Shown here: positions 1 through 8,483 of the stretch, one piece after another
Layout: the number at the start of each line of letters is the position of its first letter
How positions within the stretch are numbered: position 1 is the first letter of the stretch
Source of the DNA: Chryseobacterium ginsenosidimutans
GTDB lineage: Bacteria > Bacteroidota > Bacteroidia > Flavobacteriales > Weeksellaceae
NCBI RefSeq assembly: GCF_030823405.1
Contig: NZ_JAUSXC010000001.1
Location: forward strand, 3,455,001 to 3,519,000
Direction: 5' to 3'
Length of the DNA stretch: 64,000 nucleotides
Position numbers and translations under genes: made by a program
The notes under the pieces: model-generated
The model's input: only the letters and a program-made list of their open reading frames with translations
What the model was told of the DNA's origin: nothing
Databases searched by the model: none

Positions 1-565
1 CTTCGTACAATTTTCTCAATCTATTTCTCAAATGCTTCACTGCATAATTTTTTCTGCTGATGATAGTTTTAATATTTTCACCTTGTTCATCGGCAATTTC
101 CTGGAGGGTTTTATCGTTGAGTTCGTTCTCTACGTAAACAAGCCTTTGTTTTTCAGGCAGTTCATCCAGTGCTTCAAAAAGCTTTTTCCAGATTTCATCC
201 TGAAACATTTTCACTTCCGGACCTGCACTTTCATCAAGCAAAAGAATATCTTTTATGGAGAAACTTCCATCTTCGTCCTCATAGACAAAGTCTTCAAGAT
301 TTTCGGTTTTCTTTTTACGGTATTTGTCTGTAATTTTATTTGCCGTCACTCTGTAAAGCCAGCCACCAACATTTACAATCTCAGAAAGATTGGTAAGACT
401 ACTGAACTGATACCACACTTCCTGCAGAATATCTTCCGCATCTTCTGTGTTTTTCACTTTCGGACGAATGTAAGACATCAGCTTTCCGCCGTACTTTGAA
501 ACGGTTTGTGAGATGATACTTTCTTTCTCCTTTTGCGGCATTGTTATTTTTTCGACAACCTCCAT
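1..565 (-). CDS. ECF-family RNA polymerase sigma factor (3' end outside window)
   Basis: This encodes an extracytoplasmic-function sigma-70 factor that would direct core RNA polymerase to a stress or surface-signal regulon. About 188 residues are visible. Region 2 is clear around residues 40-95 (DAEDILQEVW, then GWLYRVTANKITDKYRKK). Region 4 carries LPEKQRLVY and a helix-turn-helix with QEIADEQGENIKTIISRK. The frame stays open to the window edge, so the C-terminus is missing. I chose the ATG at 565; an in-frame ATG at 541 (MPQKEKE) is also possible. No anti-sigma gene is visible on this side, so the signal is unknown. The family is certain, the regulon is not. Confidence 0.9.
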   Translation of the reverse strand, partial: MEVVEKITMPQKEKESIISQTVSKYGGKLMSYIRPKVKNTEDAEDILQEVWYQFSSLTNLSEIVNVGGWLYRVTANKITDKYRKKKTENLEDFVYEDEDGSFSIKDILLLDESAGPEVKMFQDEIWKKLFEALDELPEKQRLVYVENELNDKTLQEIADEQGENIKTIISRKNYAVKHLRNRLRKLYE

Positions 566-744
566 ATTGCTATGACGATTGATATTTTTGTTTTACTTTA
601 ATAAATTTAAAATATTTTTCTGAAAATTCAGTTTTTCTTTTGTTTATGGCATTTTTTAGCTGCGTTTATTTGCGCGTAATTACTCCATAAATTTTGACTT
701 TTTGCATTAAAAGGAGCTGCTTTGTCACTTTGTTCTCGCAATCA

Positions 745-775
745 TAAAAAAAACGGAAAGCAAGTACTTCCGTTT
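745..775 (-). terminator. Rho-independent terminator after the DoxX gene
   Basis: On the minus strand an AAACGGAA/TTCCGTTT stem is followed by a run of eight T. It lies about 20 bp past the stop codon of the DoxX-like gene. Confidence 0.75.
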
Positions 776-794
776 ATATTTAAATAGTAAAAGT

Positions 795-1253
795 TTAATT
801 CAGATAGATGCCAAAATACCAAGTCCATGCAATCAAAATAAGCTGCATTGGCAGTCTTTCTTTATAAAGATAAGCCATTCCGGGGCCTGAATAATCTCCT
901 TTAAATAAATTGACCCTTTTCTTTGAAGAATTTACATTAGCCAAGAAGACTAAAATTAAAAAAATGATTAGTAAAATTGCAGTTATTTCACGAATTGAAG
1001 GGATCATCAATCCAATTCCGGCAGCAATCTCGATCAAGCCCGTAAAATATACCCAAAACATTTTGGCAGGTATAAAATCAGGAATCATCATCGACATTCC
1101 TTTCTGGAATTTGAAATGTGCCAAACCAGTAAAAATAATAAAAACTGCCATCCCTAAATTTCCTGAAAATAGAAAATTCCAACTTTCCTGAAAAATTTCA
1201 GTTCCTAATAAAGCTAAAATGAATGTGACAAAAAGGATTGTTAATAGTTTCAT
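795..1253 (-). CDS. DoxX-like integral membrane protein
   Basis: A four-helix membrane protein of the DoxX/DoxD-like superfamily, about 152 residues. Hydrophobic segments lie near residues 3-20, 30-50, 68-88 and 92-108, with GLAHF and a PAKMFWVYFTGLIEIAAG stretch typical of the family. The physiological role is unclear; DoxX proteins have been linked to redox and thiol stress at the membrane. A TTG two codons upstream is in frame, but the ATG at 1253 gives the normal N-terminus (MKLLTILF). It precedes no obvious operon partner and has its own terminator. A second DoxX-like gene lies at 19252. Confidence 0.8.
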   Translation of the reverse strand: MKLLTILFVTFILALLGTEIFQESWNFLFSGNLGMAVFIIFTGLAHFKFQKGMSMMIPDFIPAKMFWVYFTGLIEIAAGIGLMIPSIREITAILLIIFLILVFLANVNSSKKRVNLFKGDYSGPGMAYLYKERLPMQLILIAWTWYFGIYLN

Positions 1254-1321
1254 ATTCAATTTTAAGTGTAAAAATATCTAAACGAATTAACAATTTGCCA
1301 GAATAAGCTGTTTAATCACAA

Positions 1322-1765
1322 TTATTTTCTTTCAGCAAGATTTTTTACAACTTCCAGACCTTTTATAAAACCTGTATTTATATGATCATGCCATTCTTTT
1401 TCGGTCTGAACTTCTGCGTGAAGTTTTGTTTTGCCAGCAAAATCTATTAGAATATATTTTTCAAAACAACCGCTCCATTGCTTTATTTCCATGCTTTCAG
1501 TATCTTCCACCCCATTTTTATCCACCATCCCCAAATGCTTGAATATAATTTGATTAGGCTCATCCAAACTGTCGATCGTTGAAACCATTCCTTCACCTTC
1601 AGCATTCAGGAAATAGGTTTTCCCATCAACTTTCCAGTCAGATTTTATTCGTGAGCCCGGACTGAAAAATTTCGTCCATTCACCGTAAGTTTCAGCGCTC
1701 CAAAGAACGTCCCAGACTTTCTGTTTTGGGGCATCGATTATTTTTTCATAAGATAAAGTCTCCAT
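1322..1765 (-). CDS. SRPBCC (START-like/AHSA1) domain protein
   Basis: A single START-like helix-grip domain of 147 residues, with the N-terminal signature METLSYEKIIDAPKQKVWDVL followed by a W-T-F core. These proteins bind hydrophobic ligands in a deep cavity. The AHSA1/polyketide-cyclase subgroup found in Bacteroidota has mostly unknown ligands. The neighbouring gene at 1845 begins with the same METLSYE heptapeptide and shares VWDVLWSxxTYxxWT, so the two are tandem paralogues. No signal peptide or membrane segment is present, so it is cytoplasmic. Confidence 0.85.
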   Translation of the reverse strand: METLSYEKIIDAPKQKVWDVLWSAETYGEWTKFFSPGSRIKSDWKVDGKTYFLNAEGEGMVSTIDSLDEPNQIIFKHLGMVDKNGVEDTESMEIKQWSGCFEKYILIDFAGKTKLHAEVQTEKEWHDHINTGFIKGLEVVKNLAERK

Positions 1766-1844
1766 ATTTAAAATTCTAATGATTCTTTCTAAGCACCAAC
1801 ATCATTAATTTTAGATCCGATGCTTGCAAATATTTATATAAATA

Positions 1845-2273
1845 TTAAAGCTGATTTTGCGAAAGATTTTTCACAATTTCTAAAGCTTTTGGAAATTTAT
1901 CCTTAAAAAACTCTACAAAATCCGGTGGAGTTTGAATTTTACCTGTTAATTTTGTTCCTTCATCATTTTCTTCCAGAATATAGGTTTCAGTTGCCTCACC
2001 CCAATCCTGAGGAGTTTCTATTCCGTTATAAATTTCTCCAAGGTGCAAAAACTTCATTTCTTTCTGGGGAATATTTTTTTCAACACGGCTGTACATTCCG
2101 TTATTATTTGGATCAAAAAACTTAACGATAGTACCTTCCTCTAAAGTTCCCTGATAAAAAGAACCTTCCGTAAAAGCGGTCGTCCATTGCCTGTAAGTCA
2201 TTTCACTCCACAGTACATCCCATACTTTTTCAGGGCTTGCGTTGATCTGAATTTCATATGATAAAGTTTCCAT
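1845..2273 (-). CDS. SRPBCC (START-like/AHSA1) domain protein, tandem paralogue
   Basis: A 142-residue START-like protein. The N-terminus (METLSYEIQINASPEKVWDVLW) matches that of the next gene downstream, which points to a local duplication followed by divergence in the cavity-lining half. The C-terminal helix ends FPKALEIVKNLSQNQL, like the paralogue's GLEVVKNLAERK. It is cytoplasmic and its ligand is unknown. It sits 26 bp from the SDR gene on the same strand and may be co-transcribed with it. Confidence 0.85.
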   Translation of the reverse strand: METLSYEIQINASPEKVWDVLWSEMTYRQWTTAFTEGSFYQGTLEEGTIVKFFDPNNNGMYSRVEKNIPQKEMKFLHLGEIYNGIETPQDWGEATETYILEENDEGTKLTGKIQTPPDFVEFFKDKFPKALEIVKNLSQNQL

Positions 2274-2299
2274 ATTCTAAATTTAAATGATTAATTATT

Positions 2300-3133
2300 T
2301 TATCCGCCAACGAAATCTCCACCATTGATATGAATAATCTCGCCGGTAATGAAACTCGAATCTTCAGAGGCAAGAAAAACATAAGCAGGTGCAACTTCTG
2401 AAGGCTGTCCCGCTCTTTTCATTGGAGTATCTTTTCCGAAAGTTGATAGATCGTCGAAAGTTTCTTTAACCAGAGGTGTCCAGATCGGTCCCGGAGCAAC
2501 GCCATTAACATAGATTTTTTTCTCAGCCAGATTCGTAGCTAAAGATCTTACAAATGTTGCAATGGCACCTTTCGTAGCCGAATAATCAATCAGATGAGTA
2601 CTTCCACGATATGCTGTAACAGAAGTCGTACAGATAATTTTTCCACCTTCTTTCATTAATGGCAAAAAGTCTCTTGTAAAGGCAATCATAGATATGATAT
2701 TGACATTGAAAGTTTCCTGTATCTGCTCATCAGAAATATTTTCAATATCGTTTTCTGGAAATTGGATTCCTGCATTATTCACCAAAATATCGAGCGTTGC
2801 CCAATCTTTCTTAATCTTATCGATGCATTTTTTCCTGAAAGCTTTTTTAGAAACATCACCTTTCAGCAAGATACATTTCTGACCCTCCTTTTCAATTAAT
2901 TTCTGAGTTTCTTTAGCATCATTATCGCTTTCCTTATAAATGACAGCAACGTCTGCGCCTTCTCTTGCAAAATGCACTGCAACGGCCTGCCCTATTCCGC
3001 TATCTCCACCGGAAATAACGGCTTTTTTATTAAGAAGCTTTTTACTTCCTAAGTAATTTTCACGGATAATTTCAGGAAACAGTCCGTCTTGAGGGACTTT
3101 TGATTTAGATTCTGACTTGTTCTGTGTTTTCAT
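2300..3133 (-). CDS. SDR family NAD(P)-dependent oxidoreductase
   Basis: A classical short-chain dehydrogenase/reductase of 277 residues with an N-terminal extension of about 35 residues, as in the general-stress SDRs (YghA/YdaD type). The cofactor loop is GGDSGIGQAVA, NNAGIQ follows strand 4, and the active site is Ser-Tyr-x-x-x-Lys (CTTSVTAYRG, then YSATKGA). The end, GEIIHINGGDFVGG, is typical. The substrate cannot be read from sequence. The ATG at 3133 (MKTQNKSE) is preferred over a TTG two codons earlier. Context among VOC and SRPBCC genes suggests a stress-type role. Confidence 0.9.
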   Translation of the reverse strand: MKTQNKSESKSKVPQDGLFPEIIRENYLGSKKLLNKKAVISGGDSGIGQAVAVHFAREGADVAVIYKESDNDAKETQKLIEKEGQKCILLKGDVSKKAFRKKCIDKIKKDWATLDILVNNAGIQFPENDIENISDEQIQETFNVNIISMIAFTRDFLPLMKEGGKIICTTSVTAYRGSTHLIDYSATKGAIATFVRSLATNLAEKKIYVNGVAPGPIWTPLVKETFDDLSTFGKDTPMKRAGQPSEVAPAYVFLASEDSSFITGEIIHINGGDFVGG

Positions 3134-3181
3134 ATGCAAATCTTTTTTCTAAACAACATCAAACAATAAGCCGAAATAAGT

Positions 3182-4048
3182 TTAAGAACTATAAGCTTCT
3201 TCCAAATCTTTAATAATGATTTTCTGCATTCTCATCATTGCCTGAACTACTTTCTGTGCTTTTTCCTGATCCGAATCACTCATCAACTGGATTAGTTTTT
3301 TAGGAACAATCTGCCAGCTGAAACCGTATTTATCTTTTAGCCAGCCGCACATGCTTTCTCTTCCCCCATCAGAAGTCAGTGTGTTCCAAAGATGATCGGT
3401 CTGCTCCTGATCATCGGTCATAATTACCATTGAGATCCCTTCGTTGAAATCGAATTGATGATCATAAGAATTATCCATACAGAAAAAACTGTAACCATCA
3501 ATTTCAAAATGTGCATGCTGAATATTTTCTGCAGGTTCAGAAGCGGGATGTCCTTCGCTGCCGTCGCCATATCTCAAAATATTTCCGATTTTAGAATTTG
3601 GAAAAGTTTTGGTATATAATTCTATTGCTTCCATAGCTTTTCCATTGTTTTCATGGATAAACATCAATGTCGGAATAATTTTTTGTTCGGCTTTATTTTC
3701 ACCTAAAAATATTTGCCAGGTAACATCATATTTGTCTTTAAGCCAGCCGTACTTTTTACTCCAGGAATAAGAATCCAGAGGCATTAGAGCCGTTCCGCCA
3801 TCCATCAGTTGATCCCAGTATTTCTGAATCTCATCTTCTGTTTCACAAATTACCATAAAAGAAACTGAAGCATTTTTTTTGAACTGCGGACCGCCGTTTA
3901 GAAGCATCAGTTTCTGCCCAAAAAGGTCAATATTCATAACAACAGGAGTATCTGCTGTAATTTTACCGCCAAATATTCTGCAGTAAAATTCTGCAGATTC
4001 TTTTGCATCTCCATCGTACCAAAGACATGGAAAAATATCGTTGTTCAT
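3182..4048 (-). CDS. Two-module VOC (PhnB-like) family protein
   Basis: A 288-residue protein made of two consecutive vicinal-oxygen-chelate modules of the PhnB/3-demethylubiquinone type. Module 1 (about 1-125) begins DIFPCLWYDGDAKESAEFY and ends GWLKDKYDVTWQIF. Module 2 (about 130-285) begins IIPTLMFIHENNGKAMEAIELY and ends GWLKDKYGFSWQIVP. The repeated GWLKDKY is direct evidence of internal duplication. PhnB-like VOC proteins usually lack an assigned reaction. It is cytoplasmic and stands alone, about 45 bp from the SDR gene. Confidence 0.88.
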   Translation of the reverse strand: MNNDIFPCLWYDGDAKESAEFYCRIFGGKITADTPVVMNIDLFGQKLMLLNGGPQFKKNASVSFMVICETEDEIQKYWDQLMDGGTALMPLDSYSWSKKYGWLKDKYDVTWQIFLGENKAEQKIIPTLMFIHENNGKAMEAIELYTKTFPNSKIGNILRYGDGSEGHPASEPAENIQHAHFEIDGYSFFCMDNSYDHQFDFNEGISMVIMTDDQEQTDHLWNTLTSDGGRESMCGWLKDKYGFSWQIVPKKLIQLMSDSDQEKAQKVVQAMMRMQKIIIKDLEEAYSS

Positions 4049-4159
4049 ATAAAATTTTAATTAGTGTTGATTATTTTAAACACAAGTTCTTTAAAATATT
4101 CTCAATAAACTTTTTATTATGTTTATTTGCAATATATTCGTACACTGTTGTTTAGATAT

Positions 4160-4417
4160 TTAATTATTTTTAAAAGAAACATGATTTTCTTTCATATAGA
4201 TCTTTAACTTTTCTATTGTATTTTTTCCGAAACCATGAAGTTCCATAATTTCTTTTTCAGAATAATCTGATAACTTCTCCAGAGAATCTATTTTTTCTTT
4301 TTCCAAGGCTTTTCTTGCAGGCATTGCAATTATACCTCTCAAAAAATCTCCTTCCACAACATGACCAACGACATAAATAGAGCTTAAACATTTAGCCATT
4401 ATTATTAAGTTTATCAT
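4160..4417 (-). CDS. Small helix-hairpin-helix protein resembling the RNAP alpha C-terminal domain
   Basis: An 85-residue protein whose second half (PARKALEKEKIDSLEKLSDY, then LHGFGKNTIEKL) matches the helix-hairpin-helix fold of the RNA polymerase alpha C-terminal domain. It is not rpoA. Stand-alone versions are common in Bacteroidota and are annotated as DNA-binding or RpoA-CTD-like proteins of unknown function. ATG codons at 4417 and 4399 (MAKCLSS) are both possible starts. It lies between VOC and SRPBCC genes on the same strand. Confidence 0.7.
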   Translation of the reverse strand: MINLIIMAKCLSSIYVVGHVVEGDFLRGIIAMPARKALEKEKIDSLEKLSDYSEKEIMELHGFGKNTIEKLKIYMKENHVSFKNN

Positions 4418-4431
4418 GACGCAAAGGCATT

Positions 4432-4845
4432 TTAATTGTTTTCTACGTATTTATGAAAATTGTCCAGGATAGCATACCATCCATCTCTTTGCATTTCTGC
4501 AGAGTTTTGTTTTTCCGGATCGAATATTTCGGTAACTTTTGTTGTATTCTCATCAATTCTATCAAAAATAACCTCTACTTTTCTTCCATCTTCCAAATGG
4601 TATTTTATTATTTCATTGGGAATAACTTCATCATAAAATCCTTCAAAATCAAATCCAAAACTTCCGTCTTTCGCTTCCATTCTGGTTTTAAATTTTCCTC
4701 CAACCTTCAAGTCGTTTTCAGAACTTGGACATTGCCATGTCTCATGGGCAAAATTCCATTTTGTAATGTGTGCGGGAGTATTAAAATAATCCCAAACTTT
4801 TTCAACAGGGGCTAAAATCGTAATGTCAATTTTAATAGGTTCCAT
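4432..4845 (-). CDS. SRPBCC (AHSA1) domain protein
   Basis: A 137-residue START-like domain (MEPIKIDITILAPVEKVWDY, then HITKWNFAHETW). It has the AHSA1 C-terminal arrangement VTEIFDPE followed by QRDGWYAILDNFHKYVE. Members of this subgroup occur next to PhnB-like VOC genes in many Bacteroidota, as here with 4926. The ligand is unknown and the location cytoplasmic. It stops 14 bp upstream of the small HhH gene and could share its transcript. Confidence 0.88.
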   Translation of the reverse strand: MEPIKIDITILAPVEKVWDYFNTPAHITKWNFAHETWQCPSSENDLKVGGKFKTRMEAKDGSFGFDFEGFYDEVIPNEIIKYHLEDGRKVEVIFDRIDENTTKVTEIFDPEKQNSAEMQRDGWYAILDNFHKYVENN

Positions 4846-4873
4846 AAATTATATTTTTTTAATAGTGGAATAA

Positions 4874-4898
4874 AGGGCAACCAAAATTCAGTCGCCCT
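4874..4898 (-). terminator. Stem-loop after VOC gene 4926
   Basis: On the minus strand AGGGCGACT pairs with GGTTGCCCT (two G-U pairs) around an 8-nt loop, followed by TTATT. The stem is good but the T tract is weak. Confidence 0.45.
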
Positions 4899-4925
4899 CT
4901 TTTATAATTTAGTTTAAAGATAGGA

Positions 4926-5357
4926 TTATTTTGTATATTCTTCATTATAGTTCACCATCCAATGAACACCATATTTGTCTTGAAAGCTACCAAAATAGTC
5001 ACCCCAAAACTGGTCTTCAATTGGCATTTCTATATTTCCACCTTCAGAAAGTCCTTTAAAAAGCCTATCTGCTTCTTCTCTTGATTCCGGGAAAATTGAA
5101 ACGTAATTGTTATTTCCAACTGTTAAATTTTGCCCGAAGCTAGGAACAATATCCGAAGCCATCAGCAAATCACCGCCGATCGGAAGTGCAATATGCATCA
5201 CTCTGTTTTTTTCTTCATCCGAAAGGTTTTCAGTTCCGGGAGCATTTCCCATTTTATTAATTTCACCAAGAAATTCTCCTCCGAAAACAGATTTGTAAAA
5301 AGTAAAAGCTTCTTCTGCTTTTCCATCGAAGTTTAAGTATGGATTTAATTTTGCCAT
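4926..5357 (-). CDS. VOC (PhnB-like) family protein
   Basis: A single-module PhnB-like VOC protein of 143 residues. It begins MAKLNPYLNFDGKAEEAFTF and ends FGSFQDKYGVHWMVNYNEE. The gene at 43245 is a clear paralogue (YLTFDGNCKEAFDFYKSVFGGEY, FGMFTDKFEINWMVNY). No catalytic assignment is possible, and metal-binding positions are only partly recognisable. It is cytoplasmic. Confidence 0.88.
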   Translation of the reverse strand: MAKLNPYLNFDGKAEEAFTFYKSVFGGEFLGEINKMGNAPGTENLSDEEKNRVMHIALPIGGDLLMASDIVPSFGQNLTVGNNNYVSIFPESREEADRLFKGLSEGGNIEMPIEDQFWGDYFGSFQDKYGVHWMVNYNEEYTK

Positions 5358-5514
5358 GATATTTATTTTTTAAGTTGTTTTGTTTTTTAATGTAAAAGGC
5401 ACAAAGATTTCATTCAGCAAAGATTGAAAGTCCTTTTTTATTCATTTTGTTTGTCATTGTGATGAAGGAAGAGCCTCTCCTGCTCATATAAAACTTATAT
5501 TTTAGCCTAAAAGA
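5358..5514. other. Intergenic spacer with possible dispersed-repeat fragment
   Basis: Around 5446-5490 the spacer reads TTTGTCATTGTGATGAAGG, which resembles the start of a short intergenic repeat seen again near 13573 (TTTGTCATTCCGTAGGAA). No gene is visible. Confidence 0.25.
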
Positions 5515-6291
5515 TTAATTATTTAAAAATTTTTCGACTCCACTCGCTGTAAAATCAATTAAGTTCTTGTCGATATTTCCTCCGAAATCCGCCATCATAT
5601 AAGAGCCGTGAGTTGCAGGAAGAATCATCAATTGTGAACCATCCACCAAACGCCACATTTCAACAACATGTTCCGGTTTTATCACATCTTTATCTCCTGA
5701 AATGAATAAAGCGGGGGATTGTATTGATGTTAAAATATCTTCGTCCCAGTCATTGAAAGTCTGCATTCTTTTGCTGTCTTTATCGAACATATTTTCAAGC
5801 TTTGAAAAGTCAGGATTTAGGTTTAAAAAATTAATTTTAAGTGGTTCAGGCATTGACTCCATTGTTGCTTCCATCATGCCTTCAAAAAAGCCGTCCATCA
5901 TTCCGTTTCTTCTGTAAAATGCTGATGCAACGATCAATTTATCAACAATTCCGGGGTGACGATGAGCAATTTGCATCACTGTATTTCCTCCGTTGCTGAA
6001 ACCCCAGAAGGATGTTTTCTCGATGTTCAATTCTTTCAACAGTGCAACAACATCATCGGCATCCTGTTCAAAAGTTTCAGGAATATTGCGATGTTCGGTC
6101 ATTCCGTGGTTTTGAAGATCGATTCCGATTAATTGGAATTTGTTTTCAAGCCTTGATATAACTTCCTTATAATCAAATAAAATAGAACCACCACCACCAT
6201 GAATCAGCACCAAAGGCTTTCCGGAACCATAAATTTCGTAATACATGTTGATTCCGTTGACCGATTTATAACCTTTTTCCAAGGGATTCAT
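5515..6291 (-). CDS. Alpha/beta-fold hydrolase
   Basis: A 258-residue cytoplasmic alpha/beta hydrolase. The oxyanion motif LIHGGGGS is near residues 29-36, the nucleophile elbow GFSNGG places Ser at 99, an acid candidate lies in SGDKDVI near 195-201, and the catalytic His is in PATHGSYM near 230. The fold resembles 3-oxoadipate enol-lactonase and related esterases, but the substrate cannot be assigned. It is separated from the DinB-like gene upstream by only 2 bp, so the two are very likely one transcript. Confidence 0.88.
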   Translation of the reverse strand: MNPLEKGYKSVNGINMYYEIYGSGKPLVLIHGGGGSILFDYKEVISRLENKFQLIGIDLQNHGMTEHRNIPETFEQDADDVVALLKELNIEKTSFWGFSNGGNTVMQIAHRHPGIVDKLIVASAFYRRNGMMDGFFEGMMEATMESMPEPLKINFLNLNPDFSKLENMFDKDSKRMQTFNDWDEDILTSIQSPALFISGDKDVIKPEHVVEMWRLVDGSQLMILPATHGSYMMADFGGNIDKNLIDFTASGVEKFLNN

Positions 6292-6293
6292 AC

Positions 6294-6818
6294 TTAGTAT
6301 TTTAAATTTTTATCAAAATCGTATTTCATTCCTTCATAGCCAAGTATTCTGCGCATTAATCCTATTTGTCCGCTCAGATAATCTTCACGACCGATGCACA
6401 TTCCGACAAAATTGAGAACTGTTTCAGGGAAAAAATCAATGTTCATTCCCATCGGAAAAGCTTTGTCTAATTCTTCATCAGAAACTTCCAACAACCTATT
6501 ATAAACAAGAGGTGAAATTTTATGAAAACTCTCTTTTAATTGCTGTAAAGCCGGATAATTTAGACTTTCATCCAATGCTTTTCCCTGAAAGAAAAAATCT
6601 TTAAATTCAAACTCTTCCTTAAGTCCTAAAACAAATCCCAAAGCATAACGCATATCGAGAAAATTTCCGACCATCCAAACGATATGGTTGGTTCTGTTTT
6701 CAATTCTTTTTACTGCATCCTCTTCCGAAATTCCATCAAGAACCATCAGGAAATTCTGACTGTGACCGCGGAATGCAGGAATAATGATTTCTAATTTTTT
6801 TGATTTTGGAGTGTCCAT
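6294..6818 (-). CDS. DinB-family four-helix protein
   Basis: A 174-residue helical protein with DinB/YfiT-like features: an N-terminal RGHSQNFLMVLDGISEEDAV helix, NHIVWMVGNFLDMRYALG in place of the usual HxxxH helix, and GQIGLMRRILGYEG at the end. Bacillithiol- or mycothiol-transferase activity is known for some DinB relatives. Metal ligands are not fully conserved here, so the function is open. It is coupled to the hydrolase gene (2 bp gap). The gene at 6941 is a second member, ending FGYLRRILGNPG. Confidence 0.75.
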   Translation of the reverse strand: MDTPKSKKLEIIIPAFRGHSQNFLMVLDGISEEDAVKRIENRTNHIVWMVGNFLDMRYALGFVLGLKEEFEFKDFFFQGKALDESLNYPALQQLKESFHKISPLVYNRLLEVSDEELDKAFPMGMNIDFFPETVLNFVGMCIGREDYLSGQIGLMRRILGYEGMKYDFDKNLKY

Positions 6819-6940
6819 TTTTGTTGATTTAGTTTTAATATTCCACAGACTTTACATATCACACAGAATATTGGTGAAGATTTAGTTGTGATTTACATTT
6901 CACTTGTGGATAGTGCAGACTGAGCAGTTCTTTCGAATTT

Positions 6941-7402
6941 TTATTTTATTGCTCCGGGATTCCCTAGAATTCTTCTGAGATAACCAAATTGCCCGCTATG
7001 ATAAATTTCGTGTAGAGTAAGTCCCGAAATATCATTAATTATTACAGGATCAATACTTTCAAGACTATTTAATTTGGATTCAAGTTTGTTTTGAGTTTCT
7101 TGTAAATAGGCTTTTAATTCTTCAAAACTTATAAATTCATTTTTTCTGTTCAAAGGAATTTCACCTCTGTTATAGCAGGAAAATTTTTCGTTATTCCAAA
7201 CCGACTCTTCACCCAAAACATTGAGAAAAGCATTTCTTATATAAATTAAATGCCCTAAAATCCAATTCATACAATTGGCTTCATTATTAGGAAAAATCAT
7301 TGCTTCTTCGTTGGAAATTCCGTCGACATTCATTAAAATCACTTTATAATTACTGAATATCAGATATTTAATGATTTCTATATCGTTTGATATTGTTTCC
7401 AT
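6941..7402 (-). CDS. DinB-family protein
   Basis: A 153-residue DinB-like protein. It shows NCMNWILGHLIYIRNAFLN (the first metal-site helix with a single His) and LTLHEIYHSGQFGYLRRILG (the HExxH-like second site, H-E-x-x-H-S-G-Q). This is closer to the canonical DinB metal site than its neighbour at 6294. The function is unknown, possibly thiol-dependent transfer. Its ATG lies only 3 bp past the stop of the VOC gene at 7406, which suggests co-transcription. Confidence 0.8.
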   Translation of the reverse strand: METISNDIEIIKYLIFSNYKVILMNVDGISNEEAMIFPNNEANCMNWILGHLIYIRNAFLNVLGEESVWNNEKFSCYNRGEIPLNRKNEFISFEELKAYLQETQNKLESKLNSLESIDPVIINDISGLTLHEIYHSGQFGYLRRILGNPGAIK

Positions 7403-7405
7403 TAC

Positions 7406-7813
7406 CTATGCTTGAGGAAATTGGGAAGCATCTACAAATATTACATTCCAGCCGTGTCCGTCGATATCCCAAAAAGAATTTTGGTACATCCATCCGTGAT
7501 CCTGAGCTTCTTCATGTTGATAAGCACCGTTTTCAACAGCAGCATTTACCACCTGATCGACTTCTTCGCGGCTGTTTAAGCCGATAGCCACCAAAACCTG
7601 AGTAGTATCACCCTTTGGAACAGGTCTTTCCGAAAAAGTCTGGAAATATTCTTCCGTCAAAAACATGACATAAATATTATCGTTCATCACTACACAAACT
7701 GCTTTTTCATCCGAAATTTGTTCGTTAATAGAGAATCCGATTTTTGTCCAGAATTCTTTCGTTTTCTGAATATCTTTAACCGGAAGATTGACATAGATTT
7801 GATTGATTTTCAT
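7406..7813 (-). CDS. VOC family (glyoxalase/bleomycin resistance-like) protein
   Basis: A 135-residue single-module VOC protein. It begins MKINQIYVNLPVKDIQKTKEF and ends FWDIDGHGWNVIFVDASQF. The Asp-Gly-His-Gly-Trp motif near the C-terminus is common in glyoxalase-like VOC proteins. No substrate can be assigned. It precedes the DinB-like gene by 3 bp and follows the Crp/Fnr regulator on the same strand, so regulator, VOC and DinB may form one unit. Confidence 0.88.
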   Translation of the reverse strand: MKINQIYVNLPVKDIQKTKEFWTKIGFSINEQISDEKAVCVVMNDNIYVMFLTEEYFQTFSERPVPKGDTTQVLVAIGLNSREEVDQVVNAAVENGAYQHEEAQDHGWMYQNSFWDIDGHGWNVIFVDASQFPQA

Positions 7814-7892
7814 TTTGTAATTTTTTTTAATGTTAAACTTTTAACCAAAATTACCCCGTTAAAACAAAAATCAACTTGCCATAAGACAAGAT

Positions 7893-8483
7893 TTAAATTT
7901 TCTTTGGATGAGAAACCAATTCCTTACGAATTCTGCTTAAAGAAGTATCTGTAACTCCCAGATATGAGGCGATTTGCTTTAACGGAGCAAATTGTACGAC
8001 CTGACATTTTTGTTTTAATAAATTAAGATAACGTTTTGTTGCGGAAAGTGTAAACATTTCAACAGAGCGCTGTTTGTAAGCAAAAAGCTGCTGTGACATC
8101 CATGATCTTCCCCATTCTCTTAGGTTTGGGATTTTATGAAATAATTCCTGAAAAGTATCAAAATCAAATATCCAACATTCACAATCTGTAATGCAAACGA
8201 TATTTTCCTGAGATGCACTTCTTTGGAAAAGCGACAAGACATCAATAATAATTTCGTTTTCTGTAAAAAAGTGCGTGGTTACCTCGTTTCCATTAAAATC
8301 ATTGACATATGACCGAGCCAAACCCTTCTCCAAAATAAAGTATTCGTTTGCAGTTTTCCCTTCTTCAAGAATAAAATCGCCTTTATGGAAAAATATTTTT
8401 TTATGAGCCTGAAATATTTCTTCGAGCTCCTCATCCAGGAAAAATGGAAAATCATAACAGATTTCTAAGGCTTTATTCGTCAT
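7893..8483 (-). CDS. Crp/Fnr-family transcriptional regulator
   Basis: A 196-residue cyclic-nucleotide-binding-fold regulator. The cupin-like domain (about 10-120: FFHKGDFILEEGKTANEYFILEKG) is followed by a long dimer helix and a C-terminal winged helix (KQIASYLGVTDTSLSRIRKEL). It lacks the Arg-Ser cAMP signature and Fe-S cysteines of true Crp or Fnr, as is usual in Bacteroidota paralogues, so its effector is unknown. The ATG at 8483 (MTNKALE) is preferred over a TTG one codon earlier. It is likely to control itself and the VOC/DinB genes downstream. Confidence 0.88.
   Translation of the reverse strand: MTNKALEICYDFPFFLDEELEEIFQAHKKIFFHKGDFILEEGKTANEYFILEKGLARSYVNDFNGNEVTTHFFTENEIIIDVLSLFQRSASQENIVCITDCECWIFDFDTFQELFHKIPNLREWGRSWMSQQLFAYKQRSVEMFTLSATKRYLNLLKQKCQVVQFAPLKQIASYLGVTDTSLSRIRKELVSHPKKI

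Noticed and set aside
32..499. Plus-strand open frame of about 155 codons
   Set aside because: It is antisense to the clear ECF sigma factor and shows no protein-like features beyond Phe/Ile/Lys bias from A/T-rich complement.
4160..4417. Truncated rpoA
   Set aside because: Only an HhH module is present, with its own start and no alpha N-terminal domain remnants nearby; it matches stand-alone small proteins.
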